Counted from the first letter of the stretch, positions 25,918-35,417 are shown. The stretch is 64,000 bases of DNA from Nonomuraea antri (GCF_013283785.1 NZ_JABCPZ010000015.1:21494-85493); one strand, 5' to 3'. Numbers and translations are program-made. The notes: generated by a model not told the origin, from the sequence alone.

Positions 25918-28476
25918 TTACACCTCCTTCCGGGGGGCTCCGAGGTCAGGCCGCTCGGGTGCGGCCTGGAGGAACGGCAGGTGGCCCGGTCGGCCGCCCA
26001 GGGCGGTGCCGAGGGCGAACAGGACACCCGCCGTGCCGGTCGCGAAATCCATGGACAGGCGCAGCAGTTGGTCGCCGGGGAACGCCAGCCCGCCGCCGTA
26101 CGGCAGCGCGTGCCAGCGCAGTCCCGCGATCTGCGCCTCGAGGTGCGGGTCGAGCCGGTCCGGTGCGAGCGGGTCGCGGGCGAAGGCGGCGATGATGCCG
26201 GCCCGCCCGGTGAACAGCCCGGACTGGACGAAGAAGCCGGAGCGGGCGACCAGTCTGAGGTCGCCGAGCGCGCGGCGGAAAGTCTCGTCGTCGCGGTGCA
26301 CCAGGTAGCGCTGGAGCACCAGGGCGATGCCGGCCGAGCCCTCGTCGAGGTACGGCAGCAGCCGCCAGCCCTGGTTGACCTGGAGTGATCCGTCGTCGGC
26401 TGCCCGGCAGCGCCTCAGGTCCTGGCGGAGCGCGGTGGCGGCCAGGTCGAGCAGCGCCGGGTCGCCGGTGTGCTCGTAGGCGTGCAGGAACAGCAGGGCG
26501 GGGCCGCACGAGCCGTGCAGGAGCCCGGCCCTGGGGTTCGTGCCGCCGCTGGTCTCCGGGACGTCGTCGGCGCCGCCCAGCCGCTCGGCGCAGATGTCGG
26601 CCGCGCGCAGGGCCAGGTCGCGTTCGCCGAAGTGGAGCAGGTTCAGCCCGATGCCGGACAGCCCGGACGACAGCGCCGACTCCAGCTTGTCCCACTTCTC
26701 GCGCAGGCAGACGGTGAGCAGGTCGCGCGCGTCCTGGTGGTGTCCGAGCAGGTCCAGCACGTACGCGATGCCGTGCAGCCCGTCGTACAGGCCGAGTCCC
26801 GAGCCCTGGACCGGGCGGCGGGCGCGATCGCGCAGCCACTTCTCGTGGTCGGGGAACGGGCCGAGCCCGGCGTGGTGGAGCGCGTAGAGCACGCCGGCCG
26901 CGCCGTGCGCGAGGTTGAGCCCGCCGCCGGGCTGGAACTGGGCGATGTCGCCGGGGAAGAGCCGGTCGTCGCGGTCCGGGGTGGCCGCCGCGGTGATCGC
27001 GCGGCCCATCGCGTCGCGTAACTCGGGCCAGGCGCCGGGCAGGTCTCGGGCCGGTGGCTCGCCGTCGTCCGTCCCGCGGATGAGGTGGACGGCGGGTGCG
27101 AGGTCGGCGTCGGCGAGGGGGAACGTGTCGGCGACGATCTCGCCGAGCTGGACGACCTTCGCCCGGTGCAGCGGCAGCATGATGGTGCACTGCGGGGCGA
27201 ACAGGCCCAGGCGCAGGCAGGCCATCGCGTACTTGTCGGCGTCCACGCCGAGCCGGTCGGCCGGGGCGGCGAAGGCCGGGTGCGCGAGCGCGGCACGGGC
27301 CCGGTCGGCGGCCAGGGTGGCGACCTCGTAGTCGATCAGCACCACCCGGCCGCTCTCGGTGAGCAGGATGTTGTCCGGGTGCAGGTCGCCGAAGACCACC
27401 CCGCGCTCGTGCAGCGACTCGACGGCGTCCGCCACCTGCCGCAGCGTGTCGAGCGCCCAGGTGGTGTACTCGGCCAGGTCGTCGGGGGTGCAGGTGGCGC
27501 TGGTGAGCGGGTAGCGGCGGACGAGCCTGCGTTGCAGCGGCGTGCCGTCCACGAACTCCTGCACCAGGAAATGGTGCTCGCCGAGGGTGAAGTAGTCGCG
27601 GAAGGCGGGCGCGGCGGGCAGGCCGCTCAGGCGCTGGAGTATGTCGCGCTCGTGCTCCAGCCTGGCGACCGCGTCGCGGCCGGCCGCGTCGAGCCCGGCG
27701 TGCGGCCTGGCCTCCTTCAGCACCAGCCGCTCCCCCGTGCGGGTGTCGGTGGCGAGGTAGACGCCGCCGCCGTTGGAGAAGTGCAGCACGCTCTCGATCC
27801 GGTACGGCAGCTCGCCGGTGGTCACCGCGTTGCGCGCGGCCAGGTGGGATTCGAGGAAGGCCGGCAGGGTCGTCCACGGCGGGACGGAGAAGGTCGAGCC
27901 GCGCACGTCGGGCACCAGCGTGCCGTCGCCGTCGGCCACGGCCAGGACGCGTTCGCCCGCCCCTGACAGGCAGTGCCGCTCGGCGAATCCGCCGTAACGG
28001 ACGAACAGCGGGCCCTGGCCGTAGCGCAGGTCACTGAGGATGTACGGGCCCTGGACGCCGCGCAGGAGCTCGTCGAGTTCCTTGAGCACGAGTTCGAGCT
28101 GGACCTCGTCCCTGGGGTAGATCGTGATCAGCTTGCCGCTGGAGGCCCGGGAGGCGGCCTTGGAATTGACCATGATGAGCACCGGGGCGCCGCGCAGGAA
28201 TTTGAACGCGATCGCGTGGGATACGCAGTAATCCCAGACGGTCTCGATGGCCTTCTCGGCGTCGTCCAGCCGGGCGGACACGTGGATCTTCCAGCCCTGG
28301 GCGGGCAGCGGCGCCTCGCCCAGCGGGGCGTAGTAGCACCAGGTGTCCGTGGCCTGGTGTGCCCATCCTTCGGGGAGGGGTCTGCGCAGAATGGGGAAAT
28401 CAGCCTCTGCCGCGCTGTGATCGAAGGTGTCGTAGAAATTGGGATCTGCGAGGCAGTACAGCTCGTACTGCTCCAT
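25918..28476 (-). CDS. lanKC: Class III lanthipeptide synthetase LanKC (RamC-like)
   Basis: An 852-aa three-domain enzyme. Residues 1-220 form the phospho-Ser/Thr lyase domain (YCLADPNFYDTFDH start typical of RamC-like proteins). Residues ~225-480 are a Ser/Thr kinase domain with glycine loop SNGGGVYLA (234-242), Lys254, catalytic Asp364 (FGDLHPDN) and metal-binding Asp382 (IDYE). Residues ~515-850 are a LanC-like cyclase with repeated G-x-x-G helices (NLAHGAAGVLYAL, YDGLHGIAYVL, FATGTAGVLFAL); the C-H-G zinc ligand motif is absent (LFTGRAG instead), as expected for class III. It phosphorylates, eliminates and cyclises Ser/Thr and Cys of the adjacent precursor. The gene starts 87 bp after the histidine kinase stop. 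Confidence 0.93.
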   Translation of the reverse strand: MEQYELYCLADPNFYDTFDHSAAEADFPILRRPLPEGWAHQATDTWCYYAPLGEAPLPAQGWKIHVSARLDDAEKAIETVWDYCVSHAIAFKFLRGAPVLIMVNSKAASRASSGKLITIYPRDEVQLELVLKELDELLRGVQGPYILSDLRYGQGPLFVRYGGFAERHCLSGAGERVLAVADGDGTLVPDVRGSTFSVPPWTTLPAFLESHLAARNAVTTGELPYRIESVLHFSNGGGVYLATDTRTGERLVLKEARPHAGLDAAGRDAVARLEHERDILQRLSGLPAAPAFRDYFTLGEHHFLVQEFVDGTPLQRRLVRRYPLTSATCTPDDLAEYTTWALDTLRQVADAVESLHERGVVFGDLHPDNILLTESGRVVLIDYEVATLAADRARAALAHPAFAAPADRLGVDADKYAMACLRLGLFAPQCTIMLPLHRAKVVQLGEIVADTFPLADADLAPAVHLIRGTDDGEPPARDLPGAWPELRDAMGRAITAAATPDRDDRLFPGDIAQFQPGGGLNLAHGAAGVLYALHHAGLGPFPDHEKWLRDRARRPVQGSGLGLYDGLHGIAYVLDLLGHHQDARDLLTVCLREKWDKLESALSSGLSGIGLNLLHFGERDLALRAADICAERLGGADDVPETSGGTNPRAGLLHGSCGPALLFLHAYEHTGDPALLDLAATALRQDLRRCRAADDGSLQVNQGWRLLPYLDEGSAGIALVLQRYLVHRDDETFRRALGDLRLVARSGFFVQSGLFTGRAGIIAAFARDPLAPDRLDPHLEAQIAGLRWHALPYGGGLAFPGDQLLRLSMDFATGTAGVLFALGTALGGRPGHLPFLQAAPERPDLGAPRKEV

Positions 28477-28536
28477 TCCGACCTCCCGGGGTGAAGTTCC
28501 ATGGAAATCCTGCCCCGGGAGCGCGGTGGCGGGCTA

Positions 28537-28550
28537 GTAACACCCGTTAC
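28537..28550. promoter_or_regulatory. Palindrome upstream of the lanthipeptide operon (candidate regulator site)
   Basis: GTAACACCCGTTAC has 5-bp arms (GTAAC and GTTAC) around four bases and lies about 60 bp upstream of the lanKC start, in the gap after the histidine kinase gene. On the coding strand, TTGTGA and TTTAAA spaced by 17 bp lie just upstream, inside the kinase 3' end, and could be a promoter. Both are candidates only. Confidence 0.35.
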
Positions 28551-28563
28551 CATCGATATGTGG

Positions 28564-29748
28564 CTATTTAAATGGCATTTGTGTGTTTTTCACAATGGAT
28601 TGGGTGGACATTGTTTTCTTCCACGGGACGTAAACGCTGAAGGTGAATTGGCCCGTCCGCGAAGACCTGGCCTCCAGCCAGCCGCCCAGCACGGACACGC
28701 GGTGGGCGAGGTTCGGCAGCCCCAGGCCGGGGTCGCCGGGCCGGCTGCACGGGCGGACGCCGTCGTTCCTGATCGACAGGCGCACCATCTGCTCGCGCTG
28801 GAGCAGCTGGATGTAGCACTGCCGGGCGTCGGCGTGCCGCAGCACGTTGGTCACGCCTTCACGCAGGGCGTGCGTCAGCGCCTCCTCGACGTCCTCGGGC
28901 AGGTCCTGGCAGGACGCCTGGATGTAGCAGCGCACCTGCACCGACTCCAGCAGCCCACGCGCCGAGCCCAGCTCGGCCACCAGGGACGAGCCGCGCAGCC
29001 CGTGCGCCACCGCCCGGACGTCGGCCGACACGCGGCGCAGCAGTTTCAGGGTCTCCTCCACCTCGTCCATGGCCTTGGCGTCCTTGGCCTTCATCAGGCG
29101 TTCGATGAGCTGGACCTTCAGCACCAGCGCGGTGAGCCGGTGCCCGACCAGGTCGTGCAGGTCGCGGGTGAAGCGGCGGCGCTCGCGGCGCACGGCCTCG
29201 TGCAGGTCGTCCGCGCGGGCCTCGCCCAGGGCGTGCGCGCGCGTCGCCAGCGACACCAGCGCGTACTCGGTCAGGCCGATCAGCGGGACCAGGAACGCCC
29301 AGAGCACGTCGGCGTCGGTGCGCCCGGAGTCGGCGAGCCCGACGAATCCGCTCGACAGCGCCGCCACCGCCGCCGCCAGCCCCGCCACCAGCGACCGGCT
29401 CTGCGTCGCGGCCAGCAGCAGCGCGCCCGCCAGCAGCCCGCACACCGGCATCCAGCCCGCGCCAACGAACGGCAGCGGCGGATACGTCACGGCCGCGAGC
29501 ACGGCCACGATCCACCACTCGACGTCGTGCCCGAGCAGCGCGTTGACCACGAACTTGGCGTGCAGGACGAGCACCACGATCAGCAGCGCCGCCCCCTGCA
29601 GCGCGAAGCCGGCCTCGGCCAGGCGCAGCTGGACCGGCGCGGCCAGCGCGGTCGCGCCGGCCAGCAGCCCGAGTCCGCCGAGCCACAGCGGAGACGACGA
29701 TGTGATGACCCGTAATCTGCGAAGGAGTAGGCGCTGCGTGCTTTCCAC
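28564..29748 (-). CDS. Two-component sensor histidine kinase (HisKA_3 type)
   Basis: About 394 aa: an N-terminal membrane part with roughly six to seven hydrophobic segments (residues ~20-165) and no large extracytoplasmic domain, then a HisKA_3 dimerisation domain with the phospho-acceptor His198 in RRFTRDLHDLVGHRLT. A HATPase domain follows (EGVTNVLRHADARQC, NDGV, GLGLPNLAHRVSVLGG). HisKA_3 kinases pair with NarL-type regulators, and the only such response regulator in the window is at the opposite end of the lanthipeptide cluster. The GTG at 29748 is preferred because GGGGG precedes it; an in-frame GTG at 29814 would add 22 residues. Confidence 0.85.
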   Translation of the reverse strand: MESTQRLLLRRLRVITSSSPLWLGGLGLLAGATALAAPVQLRLAEAGFALQGAALLIVVLVLHAKFVVNALLGHDVEWWIVAVLAAVTYPPLPFVGAGWMPVCGLLAGALLLAATQSRSLVAGLAAAVAALSSGFVGLADSGRTDADVLWAFLVPLIGLTEYALVSLATRAHALGEARADDLHEAVRRERRRFTRDLHDLVGHRLTALVLKVQLIERLMKAKDAKAMDEVEETLKLLRRVSADVRAVAHGLRGSSLVAELGSARGLLESVQVRCYIQASCQDLPEDVEEALTHALREGVTNVLRHADARQCYIQLLQREQMVRLSIRNDGVRPCSRPGDPGLGLPNLAHRVSVLGGWLEARSSRTGQFTFSVYVPWKKTMSTQSIVKNTQMPFK

Positions 29749-29933
29749 CTCACCCCCTGTACATGTTTGGTCAGAATGAATACGGAGTGTGGCGAGAACA
29801 CTCACCCGTGTCACGTCCCTCTAATCGACCCTGATGCGGGCCATTGTGTAAAGGCCCTATGTCCTGCGTGAACACGCTGGCCTTCCCTGACACGGACGAC
29901 TTAGGCAGACCATCGGGTCATAAGCTGGGCGCT

Positions 29934-30905
<972 letters not shown>

Positions 30906-31213
30906 GCTCGCTCGGGCTTGACGGGCATGGGCCTGCGCCGAACGGCGCGCTCCGCGCGATCGGGGCTCCGGGCCGCGTCCCGTGGGGGGCTCCGCGCCCC
31001 CCACACCCCCACAAGGGCATCGCCTTCGCTCCGCTCAGACCCCCTGCTGGGGGCTTTCGCCCCCGGGCGAGGGGCTTCCGCCCCTCGCGCTCCCCGGCCC
31101 TCTGGCCAGTCGGGTGAAACGAGGAGACCCTTGCGCGGCTGGAGGGAAACGTACGTCTCAGATGGCGGAATCCGGATTCGGATGGGCGGTCGCCACGGCA
31201 GGCCGACTGTTGA
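30906..31213. other. Gene-free 308-bp spacer with GC-rich hairpins
   Basis: No convincing coding sequence is seen between the aldo/keto reductase stop and the convergent kinase stop. The spacer holds three separate GC hairpins (listed separately) and stretches of C-runs and G-runs. The remaining part (about 31095-31213) shows nothing I recognise. Confidence 0.6.
30983..31088. repeat. Cluster of three related GC hairpins
   Basis: TGGGGGGC/GCCCCCCA (30983-31003, loop TCCGC), GGGGGC/GCCCCC (31049-31064, loop TTTC) and GCGAGGGGC/GCCCCTCGC (31067-31088, loop TTCC) share the pattern of a G-run, CT- or TC-containing loop and C-run. They may act as a bidirectional terminator array between the convergent genes, or be copies of a palindromic repeat family. 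Confidence 0.65.
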
Positions 31214-31900
31214 TCAGCGTGGCCGGATCTCCCAGCTGGGCCGCTGGAGCCGATCGTTGTGCACGATGATGTCGGCGCGCTCGGCCGGGCGGACCGTGGC
31301 GAAGTAGAGCCGCTGGGAGGGGATGTAGCGGTCGCGCCAGGACCGTTCGATCTCGGCGGTGCCGGCGGCGGAACCGGCCGGCGCCGTCCCGCGCTCCCTG
31401 GCGCGATCCACCGTCCGCTCGAACGGGACCGACACGAAGATGCTCAGGTCCCACCGGTCGATGAGTTCCGGGCGCAGGAGGAAGACGCCGTCGAAGAGCA
31501 GCACGGCGTTCGCGGGAGCGGTCGCGGCCGGCGGGGACGCCGGGGCGTCGGTGTCCCGGTCGTAGACCGCGTGCTGGAACCTCCGGTCTCCGCCCGGGCC
31601 CAGCGGATCGAGCAGGACTCGGCGCAGCGCCGCGTGGTCGTGGGCGTCGAAGTAGCAGCTTTCCGCCGAGTACCGGCCGCGCCGGTAACGCTGTGCGCGG
31701 GGGAAGAGGAAGTCGTCGATGCCGGCGCGGATCACGTCGCGGGCCTGCGCGCGCAGGACGACGGCGAGTTCGTCGGCCAGCGTGGTCTTGCCCGCGGCGG
31801 GCGGCCCGTCGATGGCGACCCGCAGCGGGTGCGCGGCCGTGACGGATCCGATCGCTTCGGTCAGCGCGCTGATGAGCTCACCGCGGGTGCCATGATCCAT
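31214..31900 (-). CDS. Uridine kinase-like P-loop nucleoside kinase
   Basis: About 228 aa with a Walker A motif GPPAAGKTTLA (about residues 29-39), a DDFLFPRAQRYRRGRYS segment matching the nucleoside-binding region of uridine kinase/phosphoribulokinase-type enzymes, and VLLFDGVFLLRPEL as the Walker B-like strand. Such proteins phosphorylate nucleosides or related small molecules with ATP; the substrate is not known. The ATG at 31900 is supported by GGAGAGGGG upstream. It stands alone between a hairpin-rich spacer and an SMI1-like gene on the same strand. Confidence 0.75.
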   Translation of the reverse strand: MDHGTRGELISALTEAIGSVTAAHPLRVAIDGPPAAGKTTLADELAVVLRAQARDVIRAGIDDFLFPRAQRYRRGRYSAESCYFDAHDHAALRRVLLDPLGPGGDRRFQHAVYDRDTDAPASPPAATAPANAVLLFDGVFLLRPELIDRWDLSIFVSVPFERTVDRARERGTAPAGSAAGTAEIERSWRDRYIPSQRLYFATVRPAERADIIVHNDRLQRPSWEIRPR

Positions 31901-32077
31901 TGCCGCCCCTCTCCGTTTAGTACTGCGCGCGTGAGCCCACGACTCGCCGCCGCTTGTTCCGCTTGTTCCGCGCAACGGCGAGATGGCGATCACCGTACGC
32001 GGCCTGATCCGGGACGACTCGCCTCTGGGACGGACACCCGAACCGCCGGCCATGACCATGCCGGCCCGTACGGCCTC

Positions 32078-32704
32078 CTACGACTCCGGGTAGAAGCCCG
32101 GGCAGCCCAGTTGCTCGAACCAGCTCGGCGGTTCGGGTGCGGTGAACGCGGTGGTCATCGCGTCCAGCCAGGCGGTGAACGTGGGGAAGTCCGGGGTGGT
32201 GTTGGCCGGGTCCTCCCAGTTCCCGTCCTCGACGTAGCGGGCGCGCCCGTCCTGATCGTCGTAGTGGTGGTAGTAGACCGGGTACTCGCCGTCCGCGTCC
32301 GGCTGGGTGACGTCGAAGCACCAGACCGCGTCGTGATCCGCGTCCGCGAGGGCGAAGCCGACCAGGTGGTTGGTGGACAGCCACCGGCCGTCGCCGCGGT
32401 CCACGCGCTCGGGCATGTGCACGAGATCGGAGTTCAGCTCGACGATGGCGTCGTCACCTACGACGACGAACTCGATGGACGCGTCGGACGAATCGTCCCG
32501 GCGCATACAGGCGAAGGTGTTGTGCTCGGCGAGGAATGCCCGGTAGCTGGGCGGAGCCGTCCAGTCGACGGTTCCGAAATGGGGCTTCAGCCCTGTCTCG
32601 CGGTCGCGGACGGCTGCGGCGGAGGCGGGCTCCGACGCCGTGATGACGACCGTTCCGGATTCGGCGGCGCGGCGGAGGATCGCCAGACTCTCGTGTATCG
32701 ACAT
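32078..32704 (-). CDS. SMI1/KNR4-type protein
   Basis: About 208 aa, soluble, acidic and aromatic-rich. The APPSYRAFLAEHNTFA segment (about residues 50-65) and the later acidic strand pattern (FVVVGDDAIVELN, GFALADADHDAVWCFDV) fit the SMI1/KNR4 superfamily, many members of which are immunity proteins against polymorphic toxins. No toxin gene is adjacent, so that role is not shown. The ATG at 32704 has AAGGA 5 nt upstream and is preferred over the GTG at 32707. The 177-bp gap downstream contains no supported gene. Confidence 0.65.
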   Translation of the reverse strand: MSIHESLAILRRAAESGTVVITASEPASAAAVRDRETGLKPHFGTVDWTAPPSYRAFLAEHNTFACMRRDDSSDASIEFVVVGDDAIVELNSDLVHMPERVDRGDGRWLSTNHLVGFALADADHDAVWCFDVTQPDADGEYPVYYHHYDDQDGRARYVEDGNWEDPANTTPDFPTFTAWLDAMTTAFTAPEPPSWFEQLGCPGFYPES

Positions 32705-32827
32705 CACGGTCCTTGATCGGGGGATCGTACGGCTATGCGGGCGTGGGCCCGACGACTACAGGTGCTTGATTGTGGCCGATTTCGAAGACGATGAGCGGTC
32801 CGCAGACCGAAGATCACCGGACGATCC

Positions 32828-33310
32828 TCAGCGATCGTTCGCGGGTTCGCGCTGCTCCGGGTGCCACACGTATCGGATGTCCGGCTCACTCTCCTCGTTG
32901 CCGTGGCCGTCGGTGCGTTCCACGGCGACGAAGCCGTGCCGCTCGTAGAAGCGTTGCGCCGGGACGTTGACCTGGAACGTCCACAACGCCAGCCCGTCCG
33001 GACGGCGCTGCTTGGCCAGGTCCACGAGGCGATCGCCGATGCCCCGGCCCCGCCAGGACGGGTCGAGGTAGAGCTGGTCCAGGTCCTCCTCGCCCAGCAC
33101 CATCATGCCGACGACCGGGCCGTCGACCGTCGCCACCCAGGTCTCACGGCCGGGCACGACTACGTCCCGGAACCAGGACCGCACCTCATCGTCGGTGTGG
33201 GCTCGGCGTACGGTCGGAAGTGCGGCGGTGTAGGAGCGCAGCCACACCTCGGCCACCGCGGCGGCGTCGGCGTCGGTCGCGCGGCGGACGACAAGGTTCT
33301 CATTCTTCAC
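32828..33310 (-). CDS. GNAT family N-acetyltransferase
   Basis: About 160 aa. The N-terminal VRRATDADAAAVAEVWLRSY and the acetyl-CoA-binding motif LYLDPSWRGRGIGDRLVDLAK (R-x-x-G-x-G/A pattern), followed by NVPAQRFYERHGFVAVE, are typical GNAT elements. It transfers an acetyl group to an unknown amine. The start is taken at GTG 33310; no strong ribosome-binding site is visible. It lies downstream of the membrane-anchored XRE protein on the same strand with a 68-bp gap. Confidence 0.85.
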   Translation of the reverse strand: MKNENLVVRRATDADAAAVAEVWLRSYTAALPTVRRAHTDDEVRSWFRDVVVPGRETWVATVDGPVVGMMVLGEEDLDQLYLDPSWRGRGIGDRLVDLAKQRRPDGLALWTFQVNVPAQRFYERHGFVAVERTDGHGNEESEPDIRYVWHPEQREPANDR

Positions 33311-33378
33311 AGCGACGCATGCTCGCAGAATCACCCCGGGGACCGCATCCGAGTTCTCCGTTCCTGGCGAGGGGGCGG

Positions 33379-33870
33379 TCAGTGGAGTTCGGATCGGGCG
33401 ATCTCCAGCGCCGTCCAGTCCTCGAAGGAGAGCCCGTAGGCCGAGGAGAGCCTTTTCAGGGTTTCCGCGCTCGGGACGGCGGCGGCGCGCTCGAAGTCGT
33501 CGATGGTCGATGCCGCGATCCCGGCGCGTTCGCCCACCGTCCGCACGGTCAGACTGGCACGTTCCCGTGCGGCGCGCAGGTTCCTGGCCAGTTCCCCGGC
33601 GGGGCCGGACGGGAAGGTGGCCGGGGCGGTCGGTTGCGGGCGTGACCGGTTGCCGGACTCCGAGGCGACCGGCGCGGAATCCGGTAGCGTCGCCCATCCA
33701 GCGGCCAGGACCACGACCGCGAGCACCGCGACCGCCAGGATCCAGGGCACGCCGCCGCCACTGCCGCCTGTATCGGATGAACCGGAGGTGGGGGTTCGGC
33801 GCGCGTGCGCACGTACTCGCGTTACCTTGCCGCTTTTGAGGCGTCGCCAGTGAGACCGGACGGGAACCAT
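33379..33870 (-). CDS. Membrane-anchored XRE-type helix-turn-helix protein with reversed domain order
   Basis: A 163-aa protein. Residues 1-25 are strongly basic (RSHWRRLKSGKVTRVRAHARR), a single membrane segment follows (about 43-61, ILAVAVLAVVVLAAGW), then a Ser/Pro-rich linker and a C-terminal helix-turn-helix (about 90-150, LARNLRAARERASLTVRTVGERAGIAASTIDDFERAAAVPSAETLKRLSSAYGL). RodZ-like proteins have the opposite order. By the positive-inside rule the N-terminus should be cytoplasmic and the XRE-like domain outside, which would rule out DNA binding unless topology or processing differs. Function is unknown. Confidence 0.65.
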   Translation of the reverse strand: MVPVRSHWRRLKSGKVTRVRAHARRTPTSGSSDTGGSGGGVPWILAVAVLAVVVLAAGWATLPDSAPVASESGNRSRPQPTAPATFPSGPAGELARNLRAARERASLTVRTVGERAGIAASTIDDFERAAAVPSAETLKRLSSAYGLSFEDWTALEIARSELH

Positions 33871-34090
33871 GCGGCGAGATTAAGCTCCGCCTCCGACAGG
33901 ATTTCCGGCAGCGGCGGCGAAAGTAAGTGAATTACATCGGTGTCGCGAGGTTTAGCTTACTGAGGCGTTAGCCTGACGCCATTCTCCCTCAGGTCGGGGC
34001 TTGTGCCGCGAAAACCATTTCCGGGGTTCGGATTTCCTCGGTTCAATCGAGGGATGCGAACCATTCCCGCCGTGATCCCGTCCCTTCCCG

Positions 34091-35005
34091 ATGGCCGCGA
34101 TGAGCGACACCGTCGCTGAGCCCGCCGAGCTCAAGGACGCCGACGCCGTACTCGCCTACGTCCGCGCGCACCCGGACGACGTCGCGCTGGTGACGCAGGG
34201 CCTCAGCCACAATGCCGAGCGTCCCACCACGGTGGCGTCGGTCGTCAAGATCGTCCATCTCGCCGCTTACGCCGACGCGGTCCGCGCGGGAAGAGCCGCG
34301 CCGGACGAGCCCGTTCCCGTGCGGCTGTGGAACGCCTACCACCTGCCCGAGACCGATGGCGGCGCCCACGACGCGGCGCTCAACCGGCTCCGGCCCGGCG
34401 CGCACGTCACGCTGGACCAGCTCGTCTCCGCCATGATCGAGGAGAGTGACAACGCGGCCGCCGACCTGCTGCGCGACCGGCTCGGCGCCGACGCGCTCGA
34501 CGAGATCGCGCGAACTCGCGTCGGCACCGTCAACGGCGAGGCATTGCGTATTTACGGCGGCTGCACGCTGCCTCCCGACGTCTGCCTGCGGAACTACGTC
34601 GAGGCTGGAGAACGGGTGCGGCTCACGTCTGTTGACTATGAGCAGGAGGTGGAACTGGTCAGCACCGTTTCCCGCGTCGCGCCGGGCGTGTTGCACGGAG
34701 TTCTCGGCGAATTGAGGAAGGACGAACTGGCGAGCCGGCACCTGGAATGGCCGATGCGCCTGCCCGGCGCCGATCCCGGTGACCGGCTGATCGGCGCGAA
34801 GACGGGCGCCATGCCAGGCGTGCTCAGCGAGGCCGCCTACCTGGTGCGGCCGGGTGCGGAGCCGCGTGAGATGGTCCTCGTCCTGCGGCGGCTGGCCGAG
34901 ACGACCGTGCGCTCCGGGATGCGCGGTTACGCACCCCATTCCTTCCTCATGCGCATGGCGGCCGACCCGCGCTTCTTCGCGAGCGTTCGCGCCGCACTGG
35001 AATGA
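34091..35005 (+). CDS. Class A beta-lactamase-fold serine hydrolase without signal peptide
   Basis: About 304 aa. The three penicillin-recognising motifs are present in order: SVVK (S-x-x-K, about residues 50-53), ESDN (S-D-N, about 118-121) and AKTGAMPG (K-T-G, about 236-243). The usual exported-protein signal is missing: the N-terminus is MAAMSDTVAEPAELKDADAVL, so the product should be cytoplasmic. The class A E166-containing omega loop is not obvious. It may be a serine hydrolase or esterase rather than a resistance enzyme. ATG 34091 or ATG 34100 may be the start; neither has a good ribosome-binding site. Confidence 0.75.
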   Translation: MAAMSDTVAEPAELKDADAVLAYVRAHPDDVALVTQGLSHNAERPTTVASVVKIVHLAAYADAVRAGRAAPDEPVPVRLWNAYHLPETDGGAHDAALNRLRPGAHVTLDQLVSAMIEESDNAAADLLRDRLGADALDEIARTRVGTVNGEALRIYGGCTLPPDVCLRNYVEAGERVRLTSVDYEQEVELVSTVSRVAPGVLHGVLGELRKDELASRHLEWPMRLPGADPGDRLIGAKTGAMPGVLSEAAYLVRPGAEPREMVLVLRRLAETTVRSGMRGYAPHSFLMRMAADPRFFASVRAALE

Positions 35006-35018
35006 GGACGGCTGATCC

Positions 35019-35417
35019 TCAGCCGTCGACGACCGCGATCGCGTCGACCTCGATCAGATATTCGGGCCTGGCCAGTGTCTCCACTCCCACGAGGGTGTCG
35101 ACCGGCTTGTGGTCCCCGAACAACGCCACCCGGGCCGCCTCGATCACCGGCAGGTATTCGGGGCGGTGATGAACGACGAAAATCGTCATCTTGGCGACCT
35201 GTTCGGGCCGGGCTCCCGCGGCGGCCAGTGCCCGGCCGAGGTTGGCGAACACCTGACGCGCCTGGGCGGCCAGGTCGCCGGGGCCGACGAGGGCCCCTTG
35301 GGCGTCCTCGGGTTCCTGACCGGCGATGAAGACCATCCTGCTTCCCGTCGCCACGATGACGTGGGTGTAGGTGGGCGGAGTGGGCAGGCTGTCCGGGTTG
35401 ATGAGTTCGAGTGCCAT
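35019..35417 (-). CDS. RidA/YjgF family protein
   Basis: A 132-aa RidA-like protein. The N-terminal INPDSLPTPPTYTHVIVA, the IAGQEPEDAQGALVGPGDLAAQARQVFANL stretch and the C-terminal YLIEVDAIAVV match the family, which deaminates reactive enamine/imine intermediates. The key arginine of canonical RidA (R105 in the EVEAIA region) is replaced: RPEYLIEVDAI has its Arg a few residues earlier, so activity on 2-aminoacrylate is uncertain. It is convergent with the beta-lactamase-fold gene. Confidence 0.82.
   Translation of the reverse strand: MALELINPDSLPTPPTYTHVIVATGSRMVFIAGQEPEDAQGALVGPGDLAAQARQVFANLGRALAAAGARPEQVAKMTIFVVHHRPEYLPVIEAARVALFGDHKPVDTLVGVETLARPEYLIEVDAIAVVDG

Noticed and set aside
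25918..28476. Class IV (LanL) synthetase or ordinary Ser/Thr kinase reading
   Set aside because: The RamC-like N-terminus, kinase and cyclase order and the missing C-H-G zinc motif indicate class III.
31983..32093. Possible 36-codon gene (MAITVRGLIRDD...) in the gap beside the SMI1 gene
   Set aside because: Weak ribosome-binding site, overlaps the convergent gene end, and no recognisable product.
33952..34134. 60-codon minus-strand frame upstream of the beta-lactamase-fold gene
   Set aside because: Overlaps the start of a better supported gene and has no ribosome-binding site or similarity.
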